From Paragordius varius (Eukaryota > Nematomorpha), in NCBI GenBank assembly GCA_964247055.1, contig OZ176059.1, positions 2,046,001 to 2,110,000 of the forward strand: 64,000 nt of DNA, read 5' to 3'. A program made the translations under genes and the position numbers. Shown piece after piece: positions 1 through 11,771 of this stretch (the stretch's first letter is position 1; every line of letters begins with the position of its first letter). The notes under the pieces were generated by a model that worked only from the letters and a program-made list of their open reading frames with translations, was not told where the DNA came from and ran no database searches.

Positions 1-3000
1 TTATATTAAAGGGCCTAAAACATAAGCACCACGATAACCTGATATTTCTTATCAGAATATACATATATATTATATAAATATATTATCATAATTTTATACC
101 CCCCGATTAACGCAGTGTGTAGTTTATGATATATTTATTAATTTGGAATAAGGCATTTCGTTACAATGAATTTTAATATAAGTTGTTTTCAATTGTTGCC
201 ATTTACTGATATGAGCCATTCCCACAAAATGGTACTTTCTATCATACGTAAGTCTCAAAATCAAAACCATCATAATGTGTCTATTTTTTATCAGATTATA
301 TATCGTTCTTATACCACCCGATTTTTTCCACAATGTAATATACATATATATATATATATATATATAAAATAAAACAGTCAAAAATTATTTAGGGATACAA
401 CTCATTTTCGTTTCCCTAGTTTTAATTTAAAGTCGTTGGATGCCCCAGGCCTGTTAAAATTAAATTTCAAAATATAAAATATTTGAAACCATGGCAATAT
501 TTTTTCATACATTTATTGAAATATATTAAAATATTCATTAAATTTTTAATAATACTTATTTTAAGGTACAAGTCAAATTGAGTCATATGACATGTGTGCA
601 TTCTCTATAACAACACATTAATTATTCCTTTGATTCAAATTGGGGTATTCGGAAACCCCAGGCAAGTAATTAACTACTTTAAAATTATGGAAGCAATCGA
701 AACCATGGCAAAATTTTGCACTGATATAATATTAATAAACTGAAATATGTAAAATAATTTTATTCAAAAATACTTGATATTACTTATTTTATGGTTAAAC
801 CCAAAGGTACAAATTTGATCAACGTGACATGTGTGCGTTAATTAAATCTAATACAAAATATACCACATTTTTTATTTTTATCAATGCTATTATGTAATTT
901 AAACAAATAATTAGCTTTAATTATATCTTTAAAAACAAATGAACACGCTATTTTGCAAAACTTTGCAAAATAAAAATGGCTCCAAAGTAGTTTGATATGA
1001 TACTTTTTTTCGAAATTTCGTTTAGATATTTTAGCATATTTATATAATTTATATTAGGATAGAGGCATTAAATTGGGACCGTTTTTTTCTGTAGTTTTTC
1101 AAAAATTATAAATTAAATTTGCCCTGGGACATTTAGATACCCCAATTTGAATCGAAGTGTTAAAAATAATTTAAAATAAACCGCCTTTTCTGTTAATATC
1201 TATAAAGATGGAATTTTTATCAAAAATTATCTTTAAAATAAATTAGACGCGATATTTTGCAAAAATTTGCAAAATGAAAATGGAACTTAATATGGAAGTT
1301 TTTTTCAAAACTATTTTATTTTAATATATCGGCTTATTTATTTATATTAACACTTGGATACAACATACTCATTTTAGTCCTTCGATTTAAATTGGGGTAG
1401 TTGGATACCCCAGGCCTGTTTAAAATTATTTCTTTAAAAAATATAGAAGGAATCGAAACCATGGCAAAATCTTGCACTTATCTAACATTAATAAACCGAA
1501 CTATATAAAAAAATTTATTCAAAAATACCTGATATTACTTATTTTAAGCTAAAACCGAAAGGTAAAAATTTCGTCAACGTGACATGTGTCAAATTGCAAA
1601 ATTGAAAAATTATACAAACTAAACCGCTTTTTCTATTTCTATCAATGTTAGATGTAATTTATATAAAAAATAAGCTTTAGTTTTACCCTTAAAATTTAAT
1701 AAAGACGATATTTTGCAAAAATTTTGTAAAATAAAAATGGCGTCGAAAGTAGTTTGAGATGAAGCTTTTTTTCAAAACAAAATTTTATCAAGATATTTTG
1801 GCATATTTATATAATATTTATCAGGATAGAAGCATAAATTTTTGGGACCGTTTCCTTCAGTAGTTTTTTAAAAAAATTAATTTAAATTTAGTCTGGGGTA
1901 TTTATATACCCCAATTTGAATCGAAGTGTTAAGATTAAGTATAAATCTAAATGGAGACCGTTTCTTTCAGTAGTTTTTTAAAATATCAACTTAAATATAT
2001 GCTGGGGTATTTGAATATTTTAACTAGGATCGAAGTGTTAAGTAATATACCGAATTACATTCCTCTAAAATAGCTTAGAAAAAACATAAAAAGCCTATCC
2101 CGTGAATATAAGTTCTAGACGGTATCAAATATAATCGTGCTTTTTGTGGCATGGTGGAAACCAAAATATAAGATATGAACACATCTTTTAAATAATTTGA
2201 TACTGATGATAATTTCCATCACATCAAATAAAATAAGATTTGTTTCGGCTTTAATTTAGGTAACTGAATAAAAAACTACAATTTAAAACTTTAACGCTAT
2301 CGTATTTTAAATTCTAAGATGAAAAAAACTTTAAAGGCATATTAATAAATGCAGAGTCTATATCTTGAGCTTAAATTGCCTTTTCCTTTGTGTTTCCTTT
2401 CGTCAAATGTTGAAATCGTTTTTTCAACTCAAATTGTAATTGAACAAGCAAAATCAATTTTTATTACCTTAACTTTATTGGCTAATACATTTAGCAACAG
2501 TATAAAATTCAAAAAAATAATTGCTGTCAATGAGTTTAAGATGAGAATTTTCTAATGTATTTAAAAAATATTTTTATACAGAATGTGTCTATTTAACCAT
2601 AAAACATATTGTGTTTGGCATATCATAGACGGTATTTAACACTTGGATACAACACACTCATTTTAGTCCTTCGATTCAAATTGGGGTAGTTGGATACCCC
2701 AGGCTTGTTTAATATTAAAATCTTTAAAAAATATAGAAGGAATCGAAACCATGGCAAAATTTTGCACTTATCTAACATTAAACCGAAATATATAAAAAAT
2801 TTTATTCAAAAATACTTGATATTACTTATTTTAAGCTAAAACCGAAAGGTAAAAATTTCGTCATCGTGGCATGTGTCAAATTTTAAAATTGAAAAATTTT
2901 ACAAATTAAACCGCTTTTTCTATTTCTATCAATGTTAGATGTAATTTATATAAAAAATTAGCTTTAGTTTTACCCTTAAAATTAAATAAAGACGATATTT

Positions 3001-3299
3001 TTCAAAAACTTTGTGAAATAAAAATGGTGTCGAAGTAGTTTGAGATGGAGCTTTTTTTTCAAAACAAAATTTTATCAAGATATTTTGGCATATTTATACA
3101 ATATTTATCAGGATAGAAGCATAAAATTAAATTGGGACCGTTTCCTTCAGTAGTTTTTTTAAAATATTAATTTAAATTAAGTCTGGGGTATTTAGATACC
3201 CCAATTTGAACCGAAGTGTTAAATATATTATATAATTGATAACAAACATGAAACTATCTCAAATAGCATTTCAATTTTTTTATATGTATTGACGAATGA
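1..3299. repeat. Upstream region made of family B palindromic elements
   Basis: No gene is visible. The stretch holds a (TA)n tract (about 342-368) and a cluster of one family of long hairpins: a partial copy about 399-590, copies about 620-1163, 1371-1932 and 2640-3222, and a fragment about 1938-2040. Each copy opens with a variant of ttcaaattggggta followed by taccccaggc and closes with the inverted form, ending gaatcgaagtgttaa. Interiors share blocks such as aaccatggcaaaat, tttgcaaaat and gggaccgttt. The last copy ends about 78 bp before the QSOX start codon, so the QSOX promoter must lie in or next to it. No coding capacity was seen. I read it as a non-autonomous DNA element family (MITE/foldback). 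Confidence 0.7.
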
Positions 3300-6200
3300 A
3301 TGATTTCAAGCAAGCAGGTTATTGGTGCTTACCTGCTTTTGGGATTAGCAGGGTGTAATTTTGTTCCATCGCTCTTCTCGAAAGATGATCCAATTACAAT
3401 TTTAGACGACAAAACATTTCACAATGAAATAAAGGATAAACCATATTCCATTGTAGTAAATTTTTTTGCAAGCTGGTGTGGTCACTGCAAACATTTTGCC
3501 CCTACTTACATTACCTATGCAAATAATATATTAAGTATCATTTTGATCCATAAACTTATAGAATGGAATAAATTTGTTAGGATATTAGCCATTGATTGTG
3601 CAATTGAAGCCAATAATGTTATATGCATTGATTATGGAGTAGTAGCCTTTCCAACACTTAAAGTATATATTTTTTCGTAAATAAAGTTTTTTACACCCAT
3701 AAATAATGGCACGAACTATGTTAATATGAAAGTTTATCATGAAGTCCCCGAACTTATTAAGGAAACTTTGTTTCACACCTTCAGAGTTAACTTGGATTAC
3801 AAGCATTGGAAACAAAAATTATCCGATTTTATACATAGGTACATTTTATTTTAAAAAAAGAAATTTATCTAACCACCAATCCAACCAAAAACAACTGCTA
3901 ATTGCTCATCGAAATGAAAACTCAACTTTACCTTTAGAAGTATATATACTAGCAAAAATATACCCATAGATTATATTTGATTTTTTAAATATCACCAATC
4001 TCGCAATTAATCGCATTAATCAAAATACATTTGACGAATTTGAAAGTTATCAAGGGTTTGTGCCAAACTCATCATTATTATTGTTTGACCCAGGATCCAA
4101 TAAAATTATACATAGGTTTATTTTCCTCTTAAAATATTAGTTTAAATATTGATAATTACACCATGGAACATGTATATGACATTTGTACATCCATCGTCAA
4201 CCATTACGATGTCAAAGATTTTGACTTGTCCATTTGTAAAATCCATGAATCTCGGCGTGAAACGCTTTACAAAATAGATCAATCGGCTAAGAATTTTCAA
4301 CATTCAGCTATTCGAAATAAAGTTTTTGAAAGGTTAAAATTACTTATATTAAATTTGTCGACATAATAATCTTATATCTAAAACCATAATGCATTCATTT
4401 AATTGCAGTGAAAACAAAAATACTATTGGTTATTTTTGAATGGGGGTATAATATATATTAATAATTGATTTCTGTTTAACTATTTGATTATTTTGATTAT
4501 TATTAGTTTTACTGATACATAGAATTTTTAATATGGGAATTTAGGATGCGCCATCTCTATGCTCAAGATTTGGAATCTGCCTTACATCATTTTTTCTTCC
4601 AAGAATTGCCAAGACATACCCAACCTTTCACATCAAATCAATCGTCTGCCCTAACCCAATTTATCGATTCACTGATTCGTTATTTACCACGTGATCTTTT
4701 ATTAACCGTATCAGACGACAAAACTAATATATATGGACATCAATTGGGGACATTTTTACACCATGTTAGCTCATATCTCAATCAAAGTGTATCAGCTCAA
4801 TTACCTATTTCGGGTTCAAATTTCACGGAATTATTCGTATCAGAGGTTAGAATTAATATTTTGTTTTAATTTTATACATTATATTAATTATGATTATATT
4901 GTCTCATTTGTTATATTGGTTCGTTTCAATAATTTATAATTGTAGCGCCTCATTATTATGTTAACTCATTCTAAGGGTCACGTACATGTTAGTTTGTGCT
5001 TGTTTGTTACCTAATTACCTATTTATATTATTTGTGCCTTTAAATATATGAGATTTTAGTTATCTCATTAGGTATAAGAAATATAAATTTTAAAGTATAG
5101 TTAATTAGCAGGTATAAAGTTTTCAATTTTATCTACTTTTATGTTAATCCTTTTTAATAAAGAAACATTTATACAGTATTGTGTATGTGTGCGTATGACC
5201 TACCTGACCTTGTTACGTTTTATTGTATTCTCAATGTTAATCTTTTTTATATCGTCTTTTCTCTTTTATAGAGTTTGATTACAATTAATTTTATATAGAG
5301 GGGTTTATATTTTTACTAATTTTTAATATAAAAGAAACTTTTATATCATTGTATAATTCTTACGTTACTTTATTAAAAAAAATATTTTAAAATTTCATAA
5401 GATTGTTTTCCGACCGAGTGATTATATACTTTTTTTATTTCATAAAGGATATTACTATTATTTTAGCCGTAAGATATATTTAGTCCTGTACTATTTTTAG
5501 AATTACGAATTGAAAATAATTCAATGTAATTAAAATAAATGTTAAAACTTATCTCATATAAGGGTATTTTAATTCTTTAGTCCAATTAAGTAATTTAAAA
5601 AATTTAAATAAGGCTACTAATAAATTAAAATAAAACTATTTTTAAATATATTATTTTTCTTATTGACTGTATTGTCTCAAATTTTAAACTATCTCATACA
5701 CAACATAATTATTCAATTATGTTGGAAAGTTTTTTAAATATAGTTTTCATACACGGTGCGCAGAAAGGATAAATGTCTATAAATCATATAACATTTGATA
5801 GCTAATTAGGATAAAATGATTCGGTTAAACTACAAGAACGTTATTTCAATTTTTTTTGTTAATAGTGAAAATCAAAAAATCGCATTTTTTCGCCAATTAG
5901 GTCAAATAAAGTTAATTACAATAGATAAAATAGTTATGTTAAACCAACATAATATCTTAGGTTTTTTTGAATCCCAAGATTTCTTAGAATCAAAGCAGAA
6001 AAATCGCACTTTGGCATCATATTTAAATCATTTAAACCTGTTAATATGCAGTAAATTTTTTATATTAAAACTATCATATATCTACTATATTTTACGTAAA
6101 GTTTACCCAATATATCGCCATTGAAATAATTTAAGTCTTATATAAAAAGATGATTTTCCGATAATTTGCATCAAAACGGGAGCTGCTTATAATTTTTGCA

Positions 6201-9200
6201 AAACACTTAATTTATATATTATAAATACTTTTTCCATTCAATGGGATAGAGAAAAATGTATTAATTGATTCAGATTTATATTTGAATATGCTCTGAGGCC
6301 ATTATTAAAAGCCAAGGTGCCAAAAATATATAAACGAATATGCGGTTAAAGAAATTCCTTAACTCAAAAATTTGAGATTATTCTTTTTTCCGCATCCAAT
6401 TATATGGAAAAAGTATTTATGTATTTTTTATATAAAGCTTAATTGTTATACGATATATCGGGTAAACTTTATTTATAAATTAACTATGATTAAAATAATT
6501 TTTTACCGAATATTTTTATGACTCAAATTCGACGCAAAGTGCGATTATTCAGTTTTAACTCTTGTAAGTATTTTTTTAGGACCCAATGTAAAATCTTTAT
6601 TAATAATATTTTATGCGTTAAGAATTTACTTATATTACATTTTTACAAACTACTAAAATTTATTGGATGCGTTTTCCTATATTCTCTTAATTTTATTTGA
6701 CCTAATATGCGATAGAAATGCAATTTTTTAATTTTGGTTGATAACAGAAAAATTAGAAAACCTTTTTTCATTAATCGCACAGATTATAGCAATATTTATC
6801 CAGATTTTAGCTAATGATAGGATTTATTGACATTTAATTTTTGATCCCATTTTTGCCGCAAGTTAAATAATTTTTTATAACCTTTTATCACTAATTTAAT
6901 TACTCTATTCTTTAAACGTTTAAAACCATAAAAATAATTTATTTCCTCATTTCCATATAACAGTCAAAGATTTTTTTGTGCGAATAGTTTTATGAGTTGA
7001 TTTATTTTTTACGTTTTTTCGGATACTTTTTTTCGCTATACTATTCACACGCATAATTGCCCATAAAACTGATTTGACTGCACAAATTTAATATTTGCTC
7101 TAAAAATGGGCATTAATTTCCAAATTAATATCATCGAATATAATTATATTTTAACAAAAAATAGGCAGGTTTCACTTTATCATTTTTGGATTATAATTTA
7201 TTTTTTATACCTAGGGTTTAACATGATTATTAATTAATTTTTTACCTTAAAGAAATATATATAAATAAGACACCATTTTCAATTTACTCTTTTTCAACGA
7301 AAAAATATATTGACCATTATACCGCTGTTTATTTAAGCAATCATTCATGAGCGATCATAAGCAGTCATCGATAACCTCAGGAATAAAATTCATTGTTTAA
7401 AATTGAATTTTAATATGAATATTTAATATACATTAATTGGAATTATAATATGAATTCAGTTATAATCTAATATATTTAAACATGAATATTCGTTAACTGC
7501 GATTAGGCTTTGTATATATTAATAACTACTAATAAAACAAATTTAAAACTTATCAAATTTACAATGGAGCCAAAAAAACATGTCTTTTAAAAATTTATAA
7601 AACTTAATTTTTGTGATCGAAATTTAAGGAATATTTAAATTTAGGTAATATTTATAAATAATAATGTTATACAGAATTTTGAAAGAAATAAAAAAATGGT
7701 TAATTTAATGCCTTTATTATTTTTGGTCCATTTTAAGGTTTCTTAATTCCCATGAACTAATAAAAAGTTTGTGATAAGGTCTTATATACACACAAACAAT
7801 TACAAAGAGTCTTATTTCGAAATTGGCAAAATGTAAGATTATTGAATAAACTGATTAGGTGATATGTCCTGTTTTTTTGTTGAAAAAATATTTCTTTTTT
7901 TTAGGATCTTGAATCACTTTTTGTATTGGGTCGCAACGAAACTTGGATAACGTGTAATGGGAGTGCCCCTATGTTACGTGGCTATCCTTGTGGTTTATGG
8001 ACCCTTTTTCACACTCTTACAGTTGGAATGTATCACAAATATAAGGATTCGAATGCCGGTATTACATAATCTAATTTGAAAGATAAAACGTGAAATCAAA
8101 AGTTTATTTTTTATTTTCTATAATCATTATTATATATATTTTTACACCAACTTAACACGCACGTATTGTGTATAGAGGAAATTGGAAGGCAACCCTATCT
8201 ATTGCTATGCAATATCCGGGAATTTATCCGACACTTTTTTTCATGTACCCAATGTGTTGAAAATTTTGTCAAACAAGCCGATAAATTACATTACATCACT
8301 CCTGGTGAGATTGGTATAATTTTGCACTTTAATCTAATCTAATCATACAGTAGCTTATAGTCAAAAACAACAAGCCGTTGAATTTAAACATTTTTATTAG
8401 TGCAATTATAATTCAGCTAAAATTATATGAATTTGTTTTTCGATTACTAGCAGTAATCTTGGTTAAACGTAAAAAATAAAATCAAAATAACTAAAATTTA
8501 AAGTATAAAGTACAAAGTACAAATATTTAATGAGATATGAAGCTAAAAAAACATGTGTATGGTGTTATTTAAAAAAATTTGTAATGTTATTTATATTGTT
8601 GAGATCTTTCTTTCTGTTTATTATATTTTCTTTTTGTTTTATACTTATATTTTAACTAAAAATAATTGTTTAATTATGCCCTTAAATTTTGTTTTATTGC
8701 CATAGCTACTGTATCTTAGAGTTTAGACGGAGAGCATTTACAGTATCAGTAAAAACGCCTTGATAATAATTTTATATTTTCAAATATTGCCAGAAATGAT
8801 AGTCTAGCAAAGCGCAAAATCATTGGTTTTATGGTATTTTTCGCCTTTTTAAAATTAGGGCCAATAATAAGTCTCTTTGCTATATATGTTATCTGGCAAC
8901 TTGCTAAGCAATACATTTTTTACTCATACTGTATCTTATTACGGTATAAATATGAATAACTATACACTCTAATCATTTATCAGATAGCTTTTGTTTTGAA
9001 AAGAAATTATTATTGGTCAAGAAAAAAATAACTCTAAGCCAATTATATTGCTCTTTGTTGTATCTACTTGTCTTGCAAAAATTTATTAGAAAAATTGTAA
9101 ATTGTTTATATATAAATTAAAAACTGTGAATTTTAGCCATTAAATTTTTTTCTCTCTCTTTATTAAATATACTCTTTCGCAATATTAAATTAGCATAGAC

Positions 9201-10504
9201 TAGCAATGCATTTTTATTCAAAATATCTTTATATATTGTTCTCTTCAATTTAATAACTACCTTTTAATGTTTTCACTCTAATATAAAATTTTCCAATCAA
9301 AAATATTACACATTTAGATAGCCAAATTAATGAATTTAATAAGGATAATCCGTTGGGTAAATTTGCTCTTATACGAGAACCGAAAGATGCCGTTTTATGG
9401 TTTTGGGCCATGCATAATAGCGCTAATAAGCGGTTAGCCGGTGATATTTCGGAAGACCCATTGTACCCAAAAATCCAATACCCGCCAAACATACTGTGCC
9501 CAAATTGTTTGATTGATCAACGGACAAAAACTCAGCTAACCTTGGCTGATAATCAAAATGGTAACTTTTTTTAGAGTGGTTTACATAATTTTACAAAGCA
9601 TTTTATAAGTTTGTAATAATTTAAGTTAACGAGAAAACGACAAAATATAAAACAATAATTTTTACGATTTTGTAATCGTATATCTAAACGGTTTGATTGA
9701 TTAACGGACAAAAACTCAACTAGAAAATCAATTAATAATATTATTTATATTATAAAAAAGAGGAAGAAACTTAAAAGGTAAAAAGTCTGATAATTTTGTA
9801 ATTTTGTGCATATTGGGTGTTATTCAACGTACAAAAACACCTAACCATAAAAATGAAAGTGGTATATTTTTATCGTATAATTATTACCCTTTTTTATAAA
9901 AATTTTTTAGTTTTTTTAATATGAATGTGGAATAATATAAACAATAATTTACAAAAAATAAATTAATTATTAAGGCAAATATAAATACAAAAGTATAATA
10001 AAAATCAAAATTATAAAGACAACAAACACAACATAAAAAGTGAAAGTCTTCTGATAGTTTTAAATACAAAGCCAAACTGTTTGATTGACACTTTTAAAAT
10101 TCATAAATCGTGCTACCATACAATAATAAATTTTTAGGGTTTTGATAATTATTAAAAAGCAAGTTGAAAGTATAGTAAATTTTCGTTTTTTAATCCGAAA
10201 ATTTAATGCGTAAAAACTTATATATAATATATTATCTTAAAGTAGAGATAATTATAAATTATCTACTTGCGATTTAGAATACGTGTTCTGGAATTACACG
10301 GCTTTACTTGAATTTCTTACCACGCATTACAGTGCAGCTAATTTGCAGTTAGGAGCTGCTTTGACACAAACAGCTGATCTCCTCCATAATAACGAACACG
10401 TGACCCCCAACAGCCAATTACCTAGACCGGCTCAGAGCGTTGATTTATCGCAATATCGTTGGAAATTTGCTTCACCTATAATATCACTTGATGGAGTAAA
10501 TGTA

Positions 10505-10538
<34 letters not shown>

Positions 10539-11771
10539 ATATATTTACAATTTTTAGCACAGTAAGACATTTTAATCAAAATGTCAAATTATTTTTTTTA
10601 GTATGAAAGCTTTTAACTACCATTATGATGACCTGAATTGGGAAAAAATACATGAATTATTGCATCACGACCCATTTAAAAAATATAGGAAATCTTTTTG
10701 ACTAATATTATTAAATTTATTTATATAATACATTTTAATTGCCAATAATAAAAAAAATCATAAAATTTAAGTTTTTTGGCTTATAATAAGGGTTTTATAT
10801 TGTATACAAACCACAGTAGGTCTGTGGGAAGGTGTGTTGTAATCAATTATAACATAAAAATTAAGAAGTGCATGATAAGCTAATAAATTTGTCTCTGTTT
10901 TAACATATAGGGCGGTCCACTATTCAAAAGTAAATGCAAATAAACAACTTTATATTAGATATCTTTTCCTTGCGATTTATAAATGAGGGTTGATTTGTAA
11001 TATAGGTTTAAAAACGTGGTTTGACTCTTAGATTTGATTTTGTTCATATAATATTGATTATTAATTATTCTTCGATAGAATAAAACAGTATATCATACGC
11101 GTCCATCACCAAATAGTTTGTATGGAAAAAAACGGCCATTACATTATGAAACAATTTCGTTGGATGATAGCAAAAACAGCAAAAGAAAAAACTCCTCCCC
11201 CATTATACATGTGAACTACAATAATAATTCCTATTATGTTTCGAGATTTGGACTCTCCTATTCGACCTGTGGGACACTTTGGTTAATTTGTCTGGCAGTT
11301 TGCGTTATTTTATGGATCCTATTCATACGTTACAAACATGTTAGGGGTGGTAAAAATTATATGATGTACAAAAATTCTTATAATGGTAATACTACCAACT
11401 TTTTTTATCAAATGTTTAATCTCCCCGCCTTGTTTCATTCCAAAGGAGGGAATAATGGTAATTCTGGTACATCATTACATAACATGTATCACATGTCCCA
11501 CAACAATAACGATTTTTCATTCAAACATTTTTATAGCGCTATTAAGCATTTCATGTACCGCGTTACTAATATGTTTACGGGTAAAAAATTTGGTGATAAA
11601 TTTTATGGTGGACAAAAATACACCTATTTAACAAACGGCTCAGGGCAGCTTAAAAGATCATTTTCACCCGTTTGTGAAACTACTTCATTAGATTGTGGTG
11701 ATTGTGATTTAATTCGTAATAAAATTGGTAGTAACACAGAACCATGTTTTACACCACTAAAACGTATATAA
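3300..11771 (+). CDS. Qsox: Quiescin sulfhydryl oxidase, membrane-anchored (12 exons, about 880 aa)
   Basis: FAD-dependent oxidase that makes disulfides in secretory proteins and passes electrons to oxygen. Exons: 3300-3534, 3562-3662, 3687-3838, 3861-3939, 3970-4115, 4141-4332, 4545-4845, 7905-8058, 8176-8304, 9318-9560, 10278-10495, 11079-11771; every junction is phase-matched and the sum is a multiple of three. The ATG at 3300 opens a hydrophobic signal peptide. A thioredoxin domain follows with active site WCGHC (C60, C63) and a cis-Pro motif FPTLK. A second, degenerate Trx-like region and the helical region (YAQDLESALHHF) precede the Erv/ALR domain: RGYPCGLWTLFH (C419, C431), catalytic SCTQC (C477, C480), FAD-binding AVLWFWAMHNSANKRLAG (from 521) and LCPNC (C557, C560). 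A transmembrane segment lies at about 714-733, followed by a 140-residue Asn/Gly/His-rich tail. Human QSOX1 is 747 aa. The final junction (10495 to 11079) is the least certain. Confidence 0.97.
3535..4140 (+). other. Five consecutive micro-introns in QSOX (22-30 nt)
   Basis: Introns 3535-3561 (27 nt), 3663-3686 (24), 3839-3860 (22), 3940-3969 (30) and 4116-4140 (25) all begin GT and end AG. Removing the first gives FAPTYITYANNILKWNKF, the same spacing from the active site to the LAIDCA motif as in other QSOX proteins. Leaving it in adds nine residues with no counterpart. The other four contain in-frame stops or shift the frame, so they must be removed. Phases agree on both sides of each. Confidence 0.88.
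4846..7904 (+). other. QSOX intron 7 (3.06 kb), repeat-filled
   Basis: The GTTAGA donor follows the Erv-linker exon and the acceptor tttttttttag precedes the FAD-domain exon. The intron is very AT-rich. It contains a large inverted repeat at about 5845-6780 (listed separately) and no supported exon. Short open frames here (for example 5816-6124 and 6518-6700) fall in the repeat arms and show no recognisable protein. Confidence 0.7.
5845..6780. repeat. Large spaced inverted repeat in QSOX intron 7
   Basis: The left arm, about 5845-6122, reappears inverted at about 6440-6780 around a 320 bp spacer. Shared blocks include the start of the left arm (ttaggtcaaataaa at about 5888), tcgcactttg (about 6003 and inverted at about 6535) and the inner end aaagtttaccc.atatatcg (about 6098 and inverted at about 6450). 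The arms are diverged and hold no clear open frame. It is likely a foldback or MITE-like element. Confidence 0.6.
8305..9317 (+). other. QSOX intron 9 (1.0 kb)
   Basis: AT-rich intron with no exon seen. About 8388-8465 is a short repeat whose core (aattataattcagctaaaatta ending near cgattacta) is found inverted at about 25764-25855 in a SNAPC4 intron. About 8700-8760 carries CTGTAT- and TACAGTA-type motifs that resemble decayed family C/D ends. Confidence 0.5.
9561..11078 (+). other. QSOX introns 10 and 11 and a possible alternative terminal exon
   Basis: Intron 10 (9561-10277) and intron 11 (10496-11078) flank the exon 10278-10495. Part of intron 10 duplicates exon 10 sequence: the stretch gtttgattgat.aacggacaaaaactca occurs in exon 10 (about 9507-9535) and again at about 9690-9718, with weaker echoes near 9825 and 10078. 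A (TA)n tract lies at about 10503-10530. At 10603-10702 a frame after a ttttttttag acceptor encodes about 32 polar residues (starting MKAFNYHYDDLNW) ending in TGA. It is out of phase with the favoured donor, so it is at best an alternative end. Skipping it joins phase 0 to phase 0. Confidence 0.5.

Noticed and set aside
3535-3561. QSOX 27 nt segment as translated sequence
   Set aside because: It is in frame without a stop, but it adds nine residues absent from the family at a fixed-length position and is bounded by GT and AG like its four neighbours, which cannot be translated.
5816-6700. Open frames of 60-100 codons in QSOX intron 7
   Set aside because: They fall in the arms of an inverted repeat, have AT-driven composition and match no known protein.
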